A DNA stretch of 64,000 bases from Pratylenchus scribneri (taxonomy: Eukaryota > Nematoda > Chromadorea > Rhabditida > Pratylenchidae). Where the stretch lies: the NCBI GenBank assembly GCA_030063045.1, contig JAQSEB010000082.1, positions 496,001 to 560,000 on the forward strand, in the 5' to 3' direction. The notes beneath the pieces were generated by a model, which did not search any database, was not told the DNA's origin, and saw nothing but the letters and a program-made list of their open reading frames with translations. The stretch's first letter is position 1. Each line of letters starts with the position of its first letter. The translations under genes were made by a program, and so were the position numbers. Below are positions 1 to 12,100 of this stretch, piece after piece.

Positions 1-39
1 AATTAAAATTATAAGAACCATTCAAAATTATTTTGTTAC

Positions 40-193
40 CATTGTTCTGTCCAGAAAATGGCCCACCATTTCCTCCAGCTGCTGGATTGCTTTCTCGCCA
101 AACCCAACCTTTCGGCTTTTCATTTGGCCCCGGGATTGGCTCCATTTCCATTAATTTCCTCACCAATGGACATGAACTGAAGTCAAAGTTCAT
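40..193 (-). CDS. First exon of an unrecognised minus-strand gene (partial, runs off the left edge)
   Basis: An ATG at 193 opens a frame of about 51 codons on the minus strand, ending at a GT donor after position 40. The peptide begins MNFDFSSCPLVRKLMEMEP and continues with a KPKGWVWRESNP stretch and a Gly/Asn-rich tail. It lies about 185 bp downstream of the CDT2 stop on the same strand, so it may be the next gene of an operon. I do not recognise the protein. The clean frame, in-frame start and good donor support a real exon, but the rest of the gene is outside the window. Confidence 0.55.
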
Positions 194-378
194 TTTCTAT
201 ATTAAAAGTAAAATTAATTAATCAAAATAATTATTCAAAAAATAAAAAAATTGAACTAAAATTAATCAAATTAAATGAAATTTAAATTTTATTTAAATGT
301 AATGGAATTTATGCAAATAAAAATGATTTGAAAAAATTGAGCTATCAAAAAAAAAACAATAAATTATGCAATCCAAAA

Positions 379-3072
379 TCATTTTGACCCGTCCTCCATA
401 ATTTGATTTTGACCCGTTCCACCGCCGCCATTGCTTGTTTTTGGAGTAGTTCCAATCGGTGAAAAATATTTGAGAATGCTGCCATTTGAGGAGGAATTCA
501 TTGATGAATTAGCCGGTGTGCCCGAAGAAGTCGTCATTTGCATTTGTTGATTAAGTGATCGCCGGCTGAGTTTTGGCCTTTTGCTTCCGGAAGGAGGAGA
601 TATCACCCTAAAATTCGGAATAATATGAATAATAAAAAAATTTAATTTATCATTAATGATTGAATTTGTTTTGGGTTAATTGCATAATTTTATGAATAAA
701 TTAATTGATACTATGAATAAAATATCAAATTTTTTACCGTTTTTTCCTCGCCTTTCCACCACTCCCCGGCGTAATTTGTTTCTGGAATGTTGCACTCAAA
801 TTTCGATGGGCCCGTTTCTGCGTTGAATGACTATCCTCCGTTCTAAACAATTTTAAAAGTTTAAAAATTAATTAAATAAAAATAAAACCTGGTAATTTTG
901 CAAGCCGGCGTCATAAATGAATTACTTTTGATCACAATTTTTTGTGGAGTTCTCATTTTGAATTGCTCATCAGTTCGATTGGAAGAATACAAATTTGGGA
1001 GATTTTGCAAAAATTTAAATGGTGATTTTTCCAATCGATCCGGCTGCGATGTGAATCTAAATTAAATTATTGAAAATTTTGAAAAAAAATTGTTTTTAAA
1101 ATCTTTTAGCCGAATGGGTGACCTTCGTTTTTGCAAAATTTAGGTCCCGTGTTCGAATCCACTCCGAGTAAGTTATTTTTTTCTAGGCTTAGTTGTCGCT
1201 TTTATGAAATTTTATACATTTGGCAGTACATTTTTGGATGGAAAAAAGGGTATTCTGAACCAAAATATTTTACCAGAAAGACACTAATATTACCAATATT
1301 TTAAATTTTAATTATGATAAAAAACCAACCGTATTTTTGGCATATTCTCTCGTGAATTTTCATTCAATTTAATTCCCTCCTCCTTTTGTTCATTTTCTTT
1401 CAACAATTCCGGATATGAAAGTTTGTAAGGCACATCATTTTTGAATATCTAAAAATAATTAAATTATTTAAATTAGTAATAAAATTAAATACTTTATCCG
1501 GATATCCATTCTCGTCCACTTTGCTCGTCCATTTTGACCAAATTTGAAGGTAATTCTTGTCAATTGTGACAATGTAATTTGCTTTTGAACTCCATTGAAC
1601 TGTTTCAATTTCGTCACCATTCCCTTCCAATGCAAATTTTGGATTGGGCAAATATTTTGGCATTTTTGTTGTTTTTTGTCGATATTTCCTCGATTCTTGC
1701 AAATCCCAAATATATGCCCTCCGGTTGCATGAGCCAACGATGAGATGGTCGGAAACGGGTGAGGTGGTACATTGCACGTAGAAAGTTTCAATGTTTCGGC
1801 CATTCAGTGTGGAAATGGGCAATTCAGTTTGGATGGACGGCATAAATTCATGGATGGCATTGTTTGTGCATGAGGCAAAAAATGATGATTTGAATCTGTC
1901 CCAGCACAGGGAAGTGATGCCAAATTCCTTTTTATTCGCTGCCTGTGGAACAGTCCAAGTTCGGAGGGGGCCTGGCGAAACAATATAGCGCATATCCCAT
2001 TGATGTATTCCACTAAAAAAATATTTGAATTAATGTATTTTGTAAAGAAAATTAAAGTAGAATTTATAAAAGCGACACTAAGCCCTAAAAAATAACTTCC
2101 TCTGGGCGGGTTCGAACCCGTGACGTAAATTTTTCAAATACGAAGGATTACCCGTTTGACTAATAGGGTATTTCTAGTTGAAAATTTTTAAAAAATTAAC
2201 CATTGGGCAGAAGAGGAAGCCGCGATCACATTTTCATTGTCAATATGCAGCAAACCAGTAATTGATATCCTTTAATTAATATATTAAATTATTTTAAATT
2301 AATTGAACAAAAAAACCTCGAATTATTGTCCATTTTTCCATGTGCATTTTTGTAATTCCGACAAGGCTCAATGCGCATTGGGGATTGGTCTCGATTGGGA
2401 ATGCGTAAATCCCAAGCCATTATTGAACCATCCCTCGAACCGGTGACCAATAAAACTAAAAATGCAATAAATTATTTATATTAATTTATTATTTAAAATA
2501 CATGGATTTTCATGCCAAATGCTTGCACATCGAACTGAATTTGTATGCCCCGAGAGTGGATAGACCAACCGAGCCAATTCCATATCTAAAATAGAGGAAA
2601 TTATGCAATTAAATTAGCATTAAAAACCCCAAAGTTCTAGACGAGATCTGCCAGAAAATGAAATGAGCCAATTTTCCAAATGTGGATTGAAGTAGAAATC
2701 GAAAACGGCGCCTCCTTTTGTTTCTATTGCTAAAATTTTGGCTGATTAAAAATTATTAAAATGATTTTTGGCTTACATTTTCGATAAAATTTCATTGGAT
2801 CAAGCGGATATCGTCCATCACAAATATCAATGTGTCCATTCTCCGTTCCAATTGCAACAATTCCTTCCTGATTTGGATGCGGTGAAAATCGCGCAGAAAC
2901 CCATTCATCCTAAAAAATTAATTTATTTTAAAAAATTCAAAACTAAAACCTGATTTGGTATTGAAATAGAGCTGAATGATTGGATAAATTCGTCCGGATA
3001 TTTATTCAATTGAGGAATATTTTGAGAAGTTGACGGCACTTGGAGGCAGGAAATATAATTTTTTTTCAACAT
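379..3072 (-). CDS. cdt-2: CDT2/DTL (denticleless) WD40 substrate adaptor of CRL4 ubiquitin ligase
   Basis: Read on the minus strand, exons lie near 3072-2950, 2909-2777, 2741-2645, 2587-2505, 2450-2310, 2270-2198, 2012-1493, 1448-1330, 1056-890, 845-739 and 607-379. The N-terminal half is a WD40 propeller. Visible blades include LSGHTNSVRC, TGSRDGSIMAWDLR, GIHQWDMR and SCNRRAYIWDLQ. The GRDG-x-I-M-x-WDxR blade is typical of DTL, and the two WDxR boxes are the DDB1-contact signature of DCAF proteins. The family recognises PCNA-bound CDT1, p21 and SET8 on chromatin and directs their ubiquitination. The C-terminal exons are basic and Ser/Thr-rich, and the last carries NGSILKYFSP, a PIP-box-like motif with Asn in place of Gln. 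Start chosen: the ATG of MLKKNYIS, the first good frame. Two SINE copies lie in its introns. Family identification is secure; small exon edges are approximate. Confidence 0.87.
1104..1212 (+). repeat. tRNA-derived SINE, copy 1
   Basis: A-box TAGCCGAATGGG at 1107, B-box TGTTCGAATCC at 1150, then a shared 3' tail 'ctaggcttagttgtcgctt'. Lies antisense in a CDT2 intron. Confidence 0.75.
2061..2168 (-). repeat. tRNA-derived SINE, copy 2
   Basis: Reverse orientation to copy 1 and alignable along its whole length. B-box GGTTCGAACCC, tail 'agggcttagtgtcgctttta'. The A-box has decayed (TTAGTCAAACGGG). Lies sense in a CDT2 intron. Confidence 0.75.
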
Positions 3073-3523
3073 TTTAAATTCTCTGAAAATAAATGAATAA
3101 ATTTATTGTTGGCTTTAGTGGATGGAAATGTATAAATATAAAAATTTAAAACATCTACGGTTTAATACTTTCTTTTTTGGAAAAAAATGCGTGAAACTAA
3201 GGTTTAAGTTTAGAGTTGTATGTAATAAAACCCAAACTATGGGTTTAAACATCTTTTATGTGGAATCAGGGAATATTTGCTTTTATTAAAAATTCAATAA
3301 ATAAATCATAAATAATATTTCCACCTTTGTCACAAAATAGTAATAAATTAAATTTGTTGCCAATAATTTCATGAAATAATTCATTGAATTTGTAAACAAA
3401 TATTGTATTATAAATTATAAATTAATTGTATCACAAATTTATTCATAAATAATTTTTATTGAGATCCGGACACAAAGGAAATTAACAATTACCTAACAAC
3501 GACTGGAGTAAATATCGAATATA

Positions 3524-5502
3524 TTAGAAATAAGCAAATCGAGGTGTAAGGATTAGGATGCTTGCAATTCCAATGCCAGTGAGTATCATTTTGATGAGAG
3601 CAGTCCTTCCATTTCCATTCATCTTCTCTTCTCTATCAATTTGATCATTGCACTTCAATCCAACAATGTCATCAATCTTTAAAACTATTAATAAATTTTA
3701 TCAACTGGTACGTTTACGTTGATTTTTTCGTAATTTTATTTTTGTTAAATTAATAATTTTACTAATTAAATTCGGCAGATCAAATATTTTAAGTGTCAAT
3801 TATTAATTAATCAAATAAAAATATTTACCTTTCGCTTTTGAATTTTGATTCCAACAATTACAATTTGATTGAGCCACCTTCCAATATCCAATTGAACATT
3901 AACATCGAACAAATATTTCCCATTAGTCGGAATATTGGCCAAAGTGAATTGCATTTCCGATATTGTTGGAGTTGGACCTCCGAAAAAACGTTCCCACCAT
4001 TTCATTTCGGGTTTAACAGTTTTTGAAGACAGAAAATGCAGTTTTTTGGTGCCAACATTGATAAATTTTCCACCTTAATAAAAAATCCATAAATTACAAA
4101 ATGATTTATAAAGTAAACCTTTTGGTATTCCATTTCGACAAATTTTCCGAATTTCATCAATAAATGGTGAACAGTGAATCGGATAATATAATAAATTAAT
4201 GTCAAATGATTCAAGAAATTGCTCAGGATGTCTAAAAATATAATTTAAAAATTTAATCGAATTAAGATTTTCTTTTACTTTGCATTGTAAATATAGTTGA
4301 TCAAAAAATCGACATAATCGTTGTATTGAGTTTGTAGTAAAGTATGTCCTATCTTAATTATTTTGAAATTTCGAAATTGGGTGAATGCAGTGCCACGACG
4401 CAGAAATAAGTCCCATTTGTAATTCCACCAAATATTTTGCATTGCCTCCAATTTGTTGCCATTTTCTTCCATTTGATAATCTTTCAGATAATCTTTAAGC
4501 CAATTGAATTCAAATTGTCCATTTTCGTGATAAGGCTGAATGACAAATAAAAAAATTAATAAATTTGATTTTATATTTTAACCTGCATCTCCCAACATGA
4601 GTATTGCAATCGCCGAATGAATTTCTTCGAATGATCCACGATAACTTTGATTTGAAACCAATTCTTCCAATCCATTTTGTTCTTCACACACAAAATTAAT
4701 TGATAGTTTCCATTGTAATATTGACGCAATTCTCCATCAAAAATGTGCAAAATTTGGCCATTGTCAGTTTTCAGTTCAATAGATTCGAATAAAGTTCGGC
4801 CTCCAAACTGCGATTGCTTCTTCTTGTTTAATAATTGCTTCAAAAATGATGGAATTGGAATTGTTTCCACCTCGAACTTCAGAAACACAGATCGAAGCAT
4901 CATTTGTGTCAAACTGAAATTATCCTCACAATATTTAATTGATTGCATTTTTTGAATAAAGCCATATAAAACTATCCCACCTTTAAATAGGTTTTTGGTA
5001 TTTTTTAAAAAAAAAGAAAAAATGAACCCCAAAGAAGGAAGGCGTTTCCATTTTAGATAAAATGATATCCAAAAAAACCTTGAATTTGCCAAATGAAGAA
5101 GCAATTCTTCCATGAAATTTCCAGGAATCCCAACAATGCTGCCACCACCAATCCGCAATTGTCGAGCTGATGTCAACCAAGTGCCATAACGCAATAATGT
5201 ATCCAATTTTGGTGTCCATTCAACATTATCATTGCTGACCAATCTTCCTGGACCCTCAATTATTATGAATGTATGAATATATTCATTCAGAGACTGGAAA
5301 AATGATTGATAATTTTAAAACTAATTTAAAAATTTTAAACCGTTCTAAGTTGTTGAACATTGCGAAGCATTCTTGGCCCATTGTTGATAACAAATGTCTT
5401 GGAAACATTCACTAAGACGTTGATGGCATTTGCTAATGGCAAACATTTGTGCATTTCAGCGAGTAATTCAGGCGGTAATGGTCGTCCCCAATTGATTTCC
5501 AT
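3524..5502 (-). CDS. F-box-like nematode protein with a C-terminal hydrophobic tail
   Basis: A multi-exon minus-strand gene. The first visible exon (ATG at 5502; the frame is open upstream to an acceptor near 5533, so the true start may be earlier) encodes an F-box-like segment, LPPELLAEMHKCLPLANAIN followed by VLVNVSKTF. The following exons (about 5300-5090, 4960-4583, 4545-4275, 4232-4120, 4075-3828, 3676-3524) encode a long, poorly conserved region with aromatic- and Leu-rich stretches (LDTLLRYGTWL, GRTLFESIELKTDNGQ, WWNYKWDLFLRRGTAF). The last exon joins in phase to IDDIVGLKCND and ends in a single hydrophobic helix, LIKMILTGIGIASILI, then TPRFAYF and stop. The N-terminus resembles the F-box proteins expanded in plant-parasitic nematodes, which normally bind Skp1. 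A tail anchor on such a protein is unusual. It sits about 450 bp upstream of CDT2 on the same strand. The F-box call is tentative. Confidence 0.5.
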
Positions 5503-6312
5503 AATTTGTGCGATTTTGATGATAGAAGATCTGTCTAAAATTAAAATTGTTTTAATGAAAGACTTATCATTTATGTAAATAAAATGAATTTTTTATTGTT
5601 TGGAAGTGAGCACGCGCATCAGCACTGCAAAAAAGTAAAAAAAATGAATTAACATACATTTACGTTTTGATTTTAAAAATAAGTTTTTGATGTGTCTAAT
5701 AAGTAATAATGTATAAATGAGACTGGAAATTAGATAGCTTAATAATGATTTAAGAGCTCATATTGAGTCTATCTATTTCTTGTCAAACTTTAAGGTTGGT
5801 TGATATATTAAAATTAAGCTAACTTTTTTTGAAAATTTTTGGTTTTGGTTCGATTATCACGCATAAAAAAGCACGCAATTTTATTGAATCTTAATGGTTT
5901 GGGGTTGGTTGATGCTAATATCGGCGGTAAGGGATTATTTTATAATTAATTGATGATGAGATGAATGATTAGATGTGCTTCTTATTATGTAATAAATTAA
6001 ATTGAATGAGCAATGCCATGAACTGTGACTGCATAATGTATTGTATAGGTATAAATATAAATAAGTATAATTAAAATTTCGAGCATTTTAGGAGTTCGAG
6101 TTCCGGTTCCGTACGTATCCGTGTTTTTGACAAAAAATCTCACTTTTATTTTTTTTGTTTGGTTTTCACGTTTTTATTTGGCCGGCCTTCCTTCTTTTAA
6201 TTTTAACCATTTTATCACAAAAAAATGCATGTGATTTTGATTTGTAATTTATTTTATTTAGAAATTTCTAGATTGAACCTTTAATTTTTAAATTAAACAA
6301 AATTTTTAAAAA
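5503..6312. other. Intergenic spacer between divergent genes
   Basis: About 800 bp of AT-rich sequence between the minus-strand F-box-like gene and the plus-strand DRAM-like gene. It presumably holds both promoters. I see no repeat-family copy, long ORF or RNA gene in it. Confidence 0.5.
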
Positions 6313-7454
6313 ATGCATTTGCTGCATATGGGAAGGTAAAAAAACAAATTTTTAACCAAATTAAATTATAAATTTTAGGCTCGGCGCTGGACATGTGCCC
6401 GTGTTTTTTGCGATTACATTTGTTTTCATGCTTGGTATGGTTTATTCCTAATTTTTAAAAGAATTAATTTTCAGGTGTGACATATTTGTTTTCGGTTGGG
6501 CGAGGCGATGTTGATCCCGTATTTCCGTATATTTCCACTTCGGGCGATGCCAGACCAGAATCCTGTGTTTTTTCCATGTTACTCAATCTTTGCTCACTTT
6601 TTACAGTTCTGATTATTACTCTCAGGTTTTATTTTTATTTTTAAGACAATTTAATTAATTTTTATATTAATTTTAGGTACAGCCTCGTTGTTGAATTGAA
6701 CCGTGACACGGATGTTCTATTAAAAAATATCAATCGATTCTCGCTTTATGTGGGCATTCTCGGCGGTTTTGGAATGTTAGAAAAATTAATTTATAAAATT
6801 TAATTTAATGTTTTTGAGGTTCATTGTGGCAAATTTCCAAGAAACCGCCGTCATTCAAATCCATCTCACCGGTGCATTTCTGAGTTTTGGGAGCGGATGC
6901 ATTTATATGCTAATTCAATCGTGGATTGCCTTTCGAATGCATCCATTTTTGGCTGGCAAGAGAATTGCCAAAATTCGTCTGGCGATTGCCGTGGCCTCTG
7001 CCGTTTGTTTTTTTGCGGGTTATTATTTTTATGGGGGAATTTTAATTGGATTTTTGCAAATAATTTAAATTTTAAGCACTTTTCTTCGGCGTTTTGGCCT
7101 CGCACACTTTCCACCAATTTTATCCGGATTTGCCAACGCCACGACCATGGAGCCGAAAATATTGGCCAATGCCGGTTTAATGAATTTTTTATTTAAAAAT
7201 ATTAAAAGCATCAAATTTTAGGGTTATGGATTACACTGCATTTCGGCGGTAAATCAATAAAATATTAATTAATATTTATTTTCCAATTAAAGTTAGCCGA
7301 ATGGACTTTGGCCATTCTTCATATGGCATTTTTGCTCTCATATTCAAGGGAATTCGAGAAAATTCGCGTTGAATTTGGTGTACAACCGCTGGTCACACAT
7401 TTGGATCAAAGTCCGGCTTGGCAATCCACAAATGACCTCACCAATATTAATTAA
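6313..7454 (+). CDS. DRAM/Frag1-family multipass membrane protein (autophagy modulator type)
   Basis: Exons lie near 6313-6335, 6380-6434, 6475-6625, 6677-6775, 6820-7017, 7075-7166, 7221-7247 and 7297-7454; all join in frame with GT-AG junctions. The protein shows several hydrophobic segments (HVPVFFAITFVFML, LCSLFTVLIITL, LYVGILGGFGMFIVA, AFLSFGSGCIYMLIQSW, IAVASAVCFFAG, EWTLAILHMAFLLSY). Family hallmarks are the loop DPVFPYISTSGDARPESCVF after the first membrane segment and the final EW-x(14)-REFEKI-x-VEFG helix and tail. DRAM proteins are six-span lysosomal/endosomal proteins linked to autophagy, and the number of spans seen here is consistent. Start chosen: MHLLHMGR, a short first exon. 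A polyadenylation signal AATAAA follows at about 7603. Confidence 0.85.
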
Positions 7455-7974
7455 TTTGCCATTTCCTTTTTTAATCCAATTTCCAATCCACCTTTTTTCC
7501 ATATTTTATATTTTCATCCATTTTTCCAAAATCTATCCTTTTTCCTTTCTTATTTTAATAGCCATATTTTAATCAAGTGCAATTTTAAACCACTTTTTAA
7601 TCAATAAAATGAATTATTGCATTTTTGTGACAAATTTTTTATTCAATTGATGTGGAGCGGCGAGATAATAAGAGTTTATTACAAAAGATGTGCAATGAAT
7701 AATAAAAAGGGGTGTGAAAGCAAAGAAAAAATGAACAAATTTGACTTCCAAAATGAGTCGAATTTTAGCAGAAAAAAATGGTGAAAAATTGGGCGAATCT
7801 TCTATATTATGATGGTTGAATGAATTGCCAATGGGATTGGGTGGGGATTGGGGAATATTATAAAATATTTTGATTAATTATATCTGATGCTTTGGATTAA
7901 GGTAGATTTTGGAGTGGATTTTTGTGGGTGGTTTATTACAGCTTGAGGGGATTAAAAATAAGGAAAATATTTAA

Positions 7975-8465
7975 TTTGTCAAAAACTTTTCGTGTAGAAA
8001 AAATCTTTTTTTTGAGGCCATATTAACCGTGTTGACATAAGTAAGTGTATTTTTTCCGGAAAGAATTCTGATTTTTTGTGTTTTCCGGAAAGAATTCTGA
8101 TTTTTTGTGTTTTCCGGAAAGAATTCTGATTTTTTGTTTTTTTCCGGAAAGAATTCTGATTTTTTGTTTTTTTCCGGAAAGAATTCTGATTTTTTGTGTT
8201 TTCCGGAAAGAATTTTGATTTTTGTGTTTTTTCGGAATGAATTCTGATTTTTTGTGTTTTCCGGAAAGAATTCTGATTTTTTGTATTTTCTGGAAAGATT
8301 CTGATTTTTTGTGTTTTCCGGAAAGATTCTGATTAATTTTTTCAGTACAATTCTGATTAAGTCTTATGGCTCTAAGGGCATAAGAATCCAAATAAGCCTG
8401 ATTTGGCCAAATTATATCACCTAAAAAGATTATTTTTCGGCACGAAAATTTATCAACAAATTAAA
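7975..8465. mobile_element. D-family foldback element, copy 1, enlarged by an internal minisatellite
   Basis: The left arm contains aactttTCGTGTaGAAAAA and a 'ttgaggccatat' block. The right arm carries the inverted form: 'ggccaaattatat', then AAGATTATTTTTCGGCACG. The interior between the arms is occupied by the 30-bp tandem array at 8049-8337. No transposase is present, so the element is non-autonomous. Confidence 0.7.
8049..8337. repeat. Minisatellite, about 30-bp unit, roughly ten copies
   Basis: Tandem copies of TTTTCCGGAAAGAATTCTGA followed by TTTTTTGTG, about 29-30 bp per unit, with small indels. Each unit contains the palindromes TTCCGGAA and GAATTC. The array keeps a frame open on the minus strand only because the unit is near a multiple of three; it is not a gene. 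Confidence 0.9.
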
Positions 8466-9159
8466 TACGATCCTTACAGTTATACTGGCATTTTGGAACT
8501 CGCATTTGAATGAAAAGAGAACAATTTTGAGTATTCCTTTGACTATTAATATATTTATTTCCTAATAAATTAAATGGATATTAATTATTTTCACTAGAAT
8601 TTTGACAATTGATGATATTTTGAGGTGAAAATTGTGTGAATTTTGAAGAATGAGCGAGAGGAAATAGGAAATGAATAGAAGGAACACCGATTGCATCAAT
8701 TGGATTTGGATGGATGGGAAGAATGTGGCGGAATTCTGTTGCTTTTATTGTAAAAAATGAATTTTTCCTGAAAATTTGCATACCAAATCCCACCACAATC
8801 ATTCATCGGGACAAAAATAAAATATTTGAACAACCGGCTGGAAATAATAATGGATGATTTGATTTGGATAAAGTCACAACAACAAATTATTTGTGGGCAA
8901 GAATTAATTTGTGTAATTTCATTCATTAAATTTCGATAATATATCGAAAGGGGCATTGATATTTTGTTGGTGGAAAATATGCTGATGATTTTGCATAAAA
9001 AAGAACAGAATCGAATTTTAACGCTTTTCTTTATTCTACCCGGCTTAGGGGATGTCGGGAAAAATTGGACGGCGAGGAAAATGGAGGATTATAGAGTCAC
9101 ATGAAAAAGTTTTGTGAGGGAGATCATCGTTCAGCCCATTTTTTTGTCGTGTTCAAACT

Positions 9160-12100
9160 TCAAATACGATGAAGATGATGATGTTGTTGGTGTGAGTTTG
9201 GCAAAAGGGCCAATTGTGATTGAACGGCCATTGAGGCAGCCATTTTCCAGCCCATTGCGGATGGCCCAAATTTATAGACCTTCAAATAGTTTTGGTGAAT
9301 TTAATTCTCAACAATTTCTTCCCACTCACCAATTTCTTCGGATATAGCCCAGACTTTGGCACTGGCACAAGAATTTCCTTCTCATAATAGGTTCTAAAAT
9401 GAAATGTTGGCATTTTTGAAACCAATCTCAACGTCATTTACCTCATTGCCCGACTCAATTTCTCGTAGGTCATTTTCTGATTATTCTTCTTCTGACCCCA
9501 CAAAAAGGCCAACCGTTCCGATTCCACAATTCGGAACACCCCTTCGGACGGATCCTCCCATCGAACAATTGAAGGGCATGTCCGTGGGTCTTTGAGTGCG
9601 TCACGAATGAATTCCCACAGTTTATTGCCTTTTGTGTGTTGTGAACGTTTCCGTGGCCGGCCATCCTTGTTTCGGCGGATTTTTTGTTCCACTGGTACTG
9701 CAAAAAATGTGATTTTAATAAAGCTGCTTCCGTCAATCCCGTTTTAATGTCTAGCGATATTTCAATATCATAGATTCAACACCTAAACATTTATTTTGGT
9801 CATAACTAAACTAGGAAGCTACCAATTTTCGAAGGCGAAAAGCCATTTGAAAGCTCCAAATACACTCTAAAAAGTGGCTTAAATAAAATTTTGAAAATTA
9901 AAACATTTTGAAAATAAGCGGATTTTCCTCACTCTATTAGAAAATTTGGGTTTATTACACTCAAAGGCATATAACTTTTTTAAGAATTGATTTCAAAAAT
10001 TAAAAATAGGCCACCTTGTAGAGGACAATTAAGGCTTTCAAATAGTATATCGCTTTCCAAAATTGGCTATTGCCTCGCTTAATTATGGGCCAAAAATCTA
10101 TGCAGATGCGAATCGTTTCGCTACGTTATTTTGAATTCCCAATTTATATTCCCTAGGGCTCCATCCTAAAAAAATCATTTTTCCCCACAAATCTTCTTCC
10201 ATCGAAACCAATGATCGGATCACATTCCCCTATAGGCGATCTCGCATTAATCTTTCCCATTCCAACTGTCTGTCATTTTCCTATTCCTTCCTTCCCAAAA
10301 AGTTGGGGGAATAAATTTGTTTGTCTCCTTTTTCGTCAGTTGCACTATTCCCTCCTATAAGTCCACCCGATCCATTTTTGCCCTCGGTGATCGCCTCAAA
10401 TCAAGGAATCAATCGATCAGCCAGCTGGCGCGATTGGTGACTAAAATTGGAAAAAAGGAGGGAAAATGGTCCCATTGAATGCGCAAAAATATTGGATGTT
10501 TTTGATTAAAATTAAAATAGAAAAAAAAGAATCTTTGTTTTAATTCTTTTATAGCCGAGTGGGGAGAATGATGGAGGTTAAAAAGGGGAAATCGAGTGTT
10601 CGAATCCGCGTCAAGTCGAACACTTTTTTTACCGAATAAAGGGTGGATAAATGGTATTTAAATGGGAGAAAGTGGCTTTTTTTAAATTTTTTTGTTGTGC
10701 TCAAAATCTGAATAATTTTCGTCCTCTACCTTTTCGCATCATTCTCATTCCAGTAGAGGACATTGGCACTGCGCCACTGGTGCTAGCCATCATCATTTGT
10801 TGTTGTTGACGATTGTTGCCTGGGGGCATTTGTGGATTTTGTTGCAACATTTTGGAGAGGGAAGCAATTGGTTGTGGTGCATGCATTTGATGGCTTCCAT
10901 TGACCTGTGGTGGCTGGAGCCCAAGAAGAGTGGCAGAATTGGCCGAAGGAATTGCTGAAGGTGGCGGAAGAAGTTGATGGTGGCCAAAAGTGGAAATTGT
11001 CTTCTGCTGCTGTTGCTGATGTTGTTGGACGGCGGCAATGCCAGCGGCGGCTGCCAAAAGCAAATTTGATTGTTGCTGCTGCGATTGTTGGGGGATTTGT
11101 TGAATAACTGTAGAGGCTGAGGATGGCCCTGCTTGTTGCTCATTGTATTGTTGAAGTGTGGCCAAATTTGCAGCCAATAAATTACTGGCAGTCGACGGCA
11201 TTTGTTGCTGTTGCATTTGTGGATGGTTTATAATTGTTTGAGGTGGAGGCGGTTGATGGCAAGATGAGCCTGCCATATTTGAAGTGGAACATTCCCCACT
11301 ACCAGCTCCGGTCGTTCTCATCCATTCATCGATGAAATTTTCGTCAGTAATCAACTTGCAAAATTCGCTGAACAACAATGAGCCATAGCTAAAAATTAGA
11401 AAAAATTATTTCCATTTTTTGGCCATTTTCCTACGTCAAATCATTCTCCTTAAAACTCTGCTCATTCATCAACATCAGTAAGGGGCCATTGCAACTGGCA
11501 AATTTGGCCAAATTCAAATTTTCACACGGGATTTGATGCCGCCGGGCCACATCCAGAATCCATGCCACCACATCGTCACTGCTCCATTCCCGGGGCTCTT
11601 TCCGCTTGAAACGTAACAAATCGACTTTGTCTTCCAACAACTTAAAAAATAATAAATTGAAAACCCCAAAAGGATTATTTTTCGATACGAAAATTTTTCT
11701 ATATATATAGTATCAAAATTAAAATAATTTGATGAAAGAGGAAATTACCGGAATTGGTTTCGACTGTGATGGCCCCGGGCGAATAATATTCGGTACGGTC
11801 AATCTGAGCAAAGCTGGCAATCCAGCCTGAACGATGCCCTCCGGGCTCAATGGTCCGCCCCTCAATTGTTGAGGGGATTGTTCTATGTTGGATGATTGTT
11901 GTTTTTGTTGTTGTTGAATTGCGGATTGGGCAGCAGCCAATTGTAGGGCATTGTTTAGGGCTGCATTGGCATTGCCATTTGTGACCGTCACAATTTGGTC
12001 ATTGTTGTTTTGTTGGGCTGAAATTGATTTAATTTGAAATTGGACATTTCAATACTATAGAATATAGATCCAGTATCTGAGCTGTTCTTTTGGCTATATC

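Larger units (their letters stand above)
7455..9159. other. Convergent intergenic region
   Basis: Lies between the 3' ends of the DRAM-like and ETS genes. It contains the DRAM 3' UTR, a D-family foldback element with an internal minisatellite (about 7975-8465) and AT-rich sequence from 8470 to 9110 in which I see no convincing gene. Confidence 0.5.

Noticed and set aside
8023..8391. 122-codon frame with KHKKSEF/NQNSF repeats
   Set aside because: Product of the minisatellite inside a D element; no start context or homologue.
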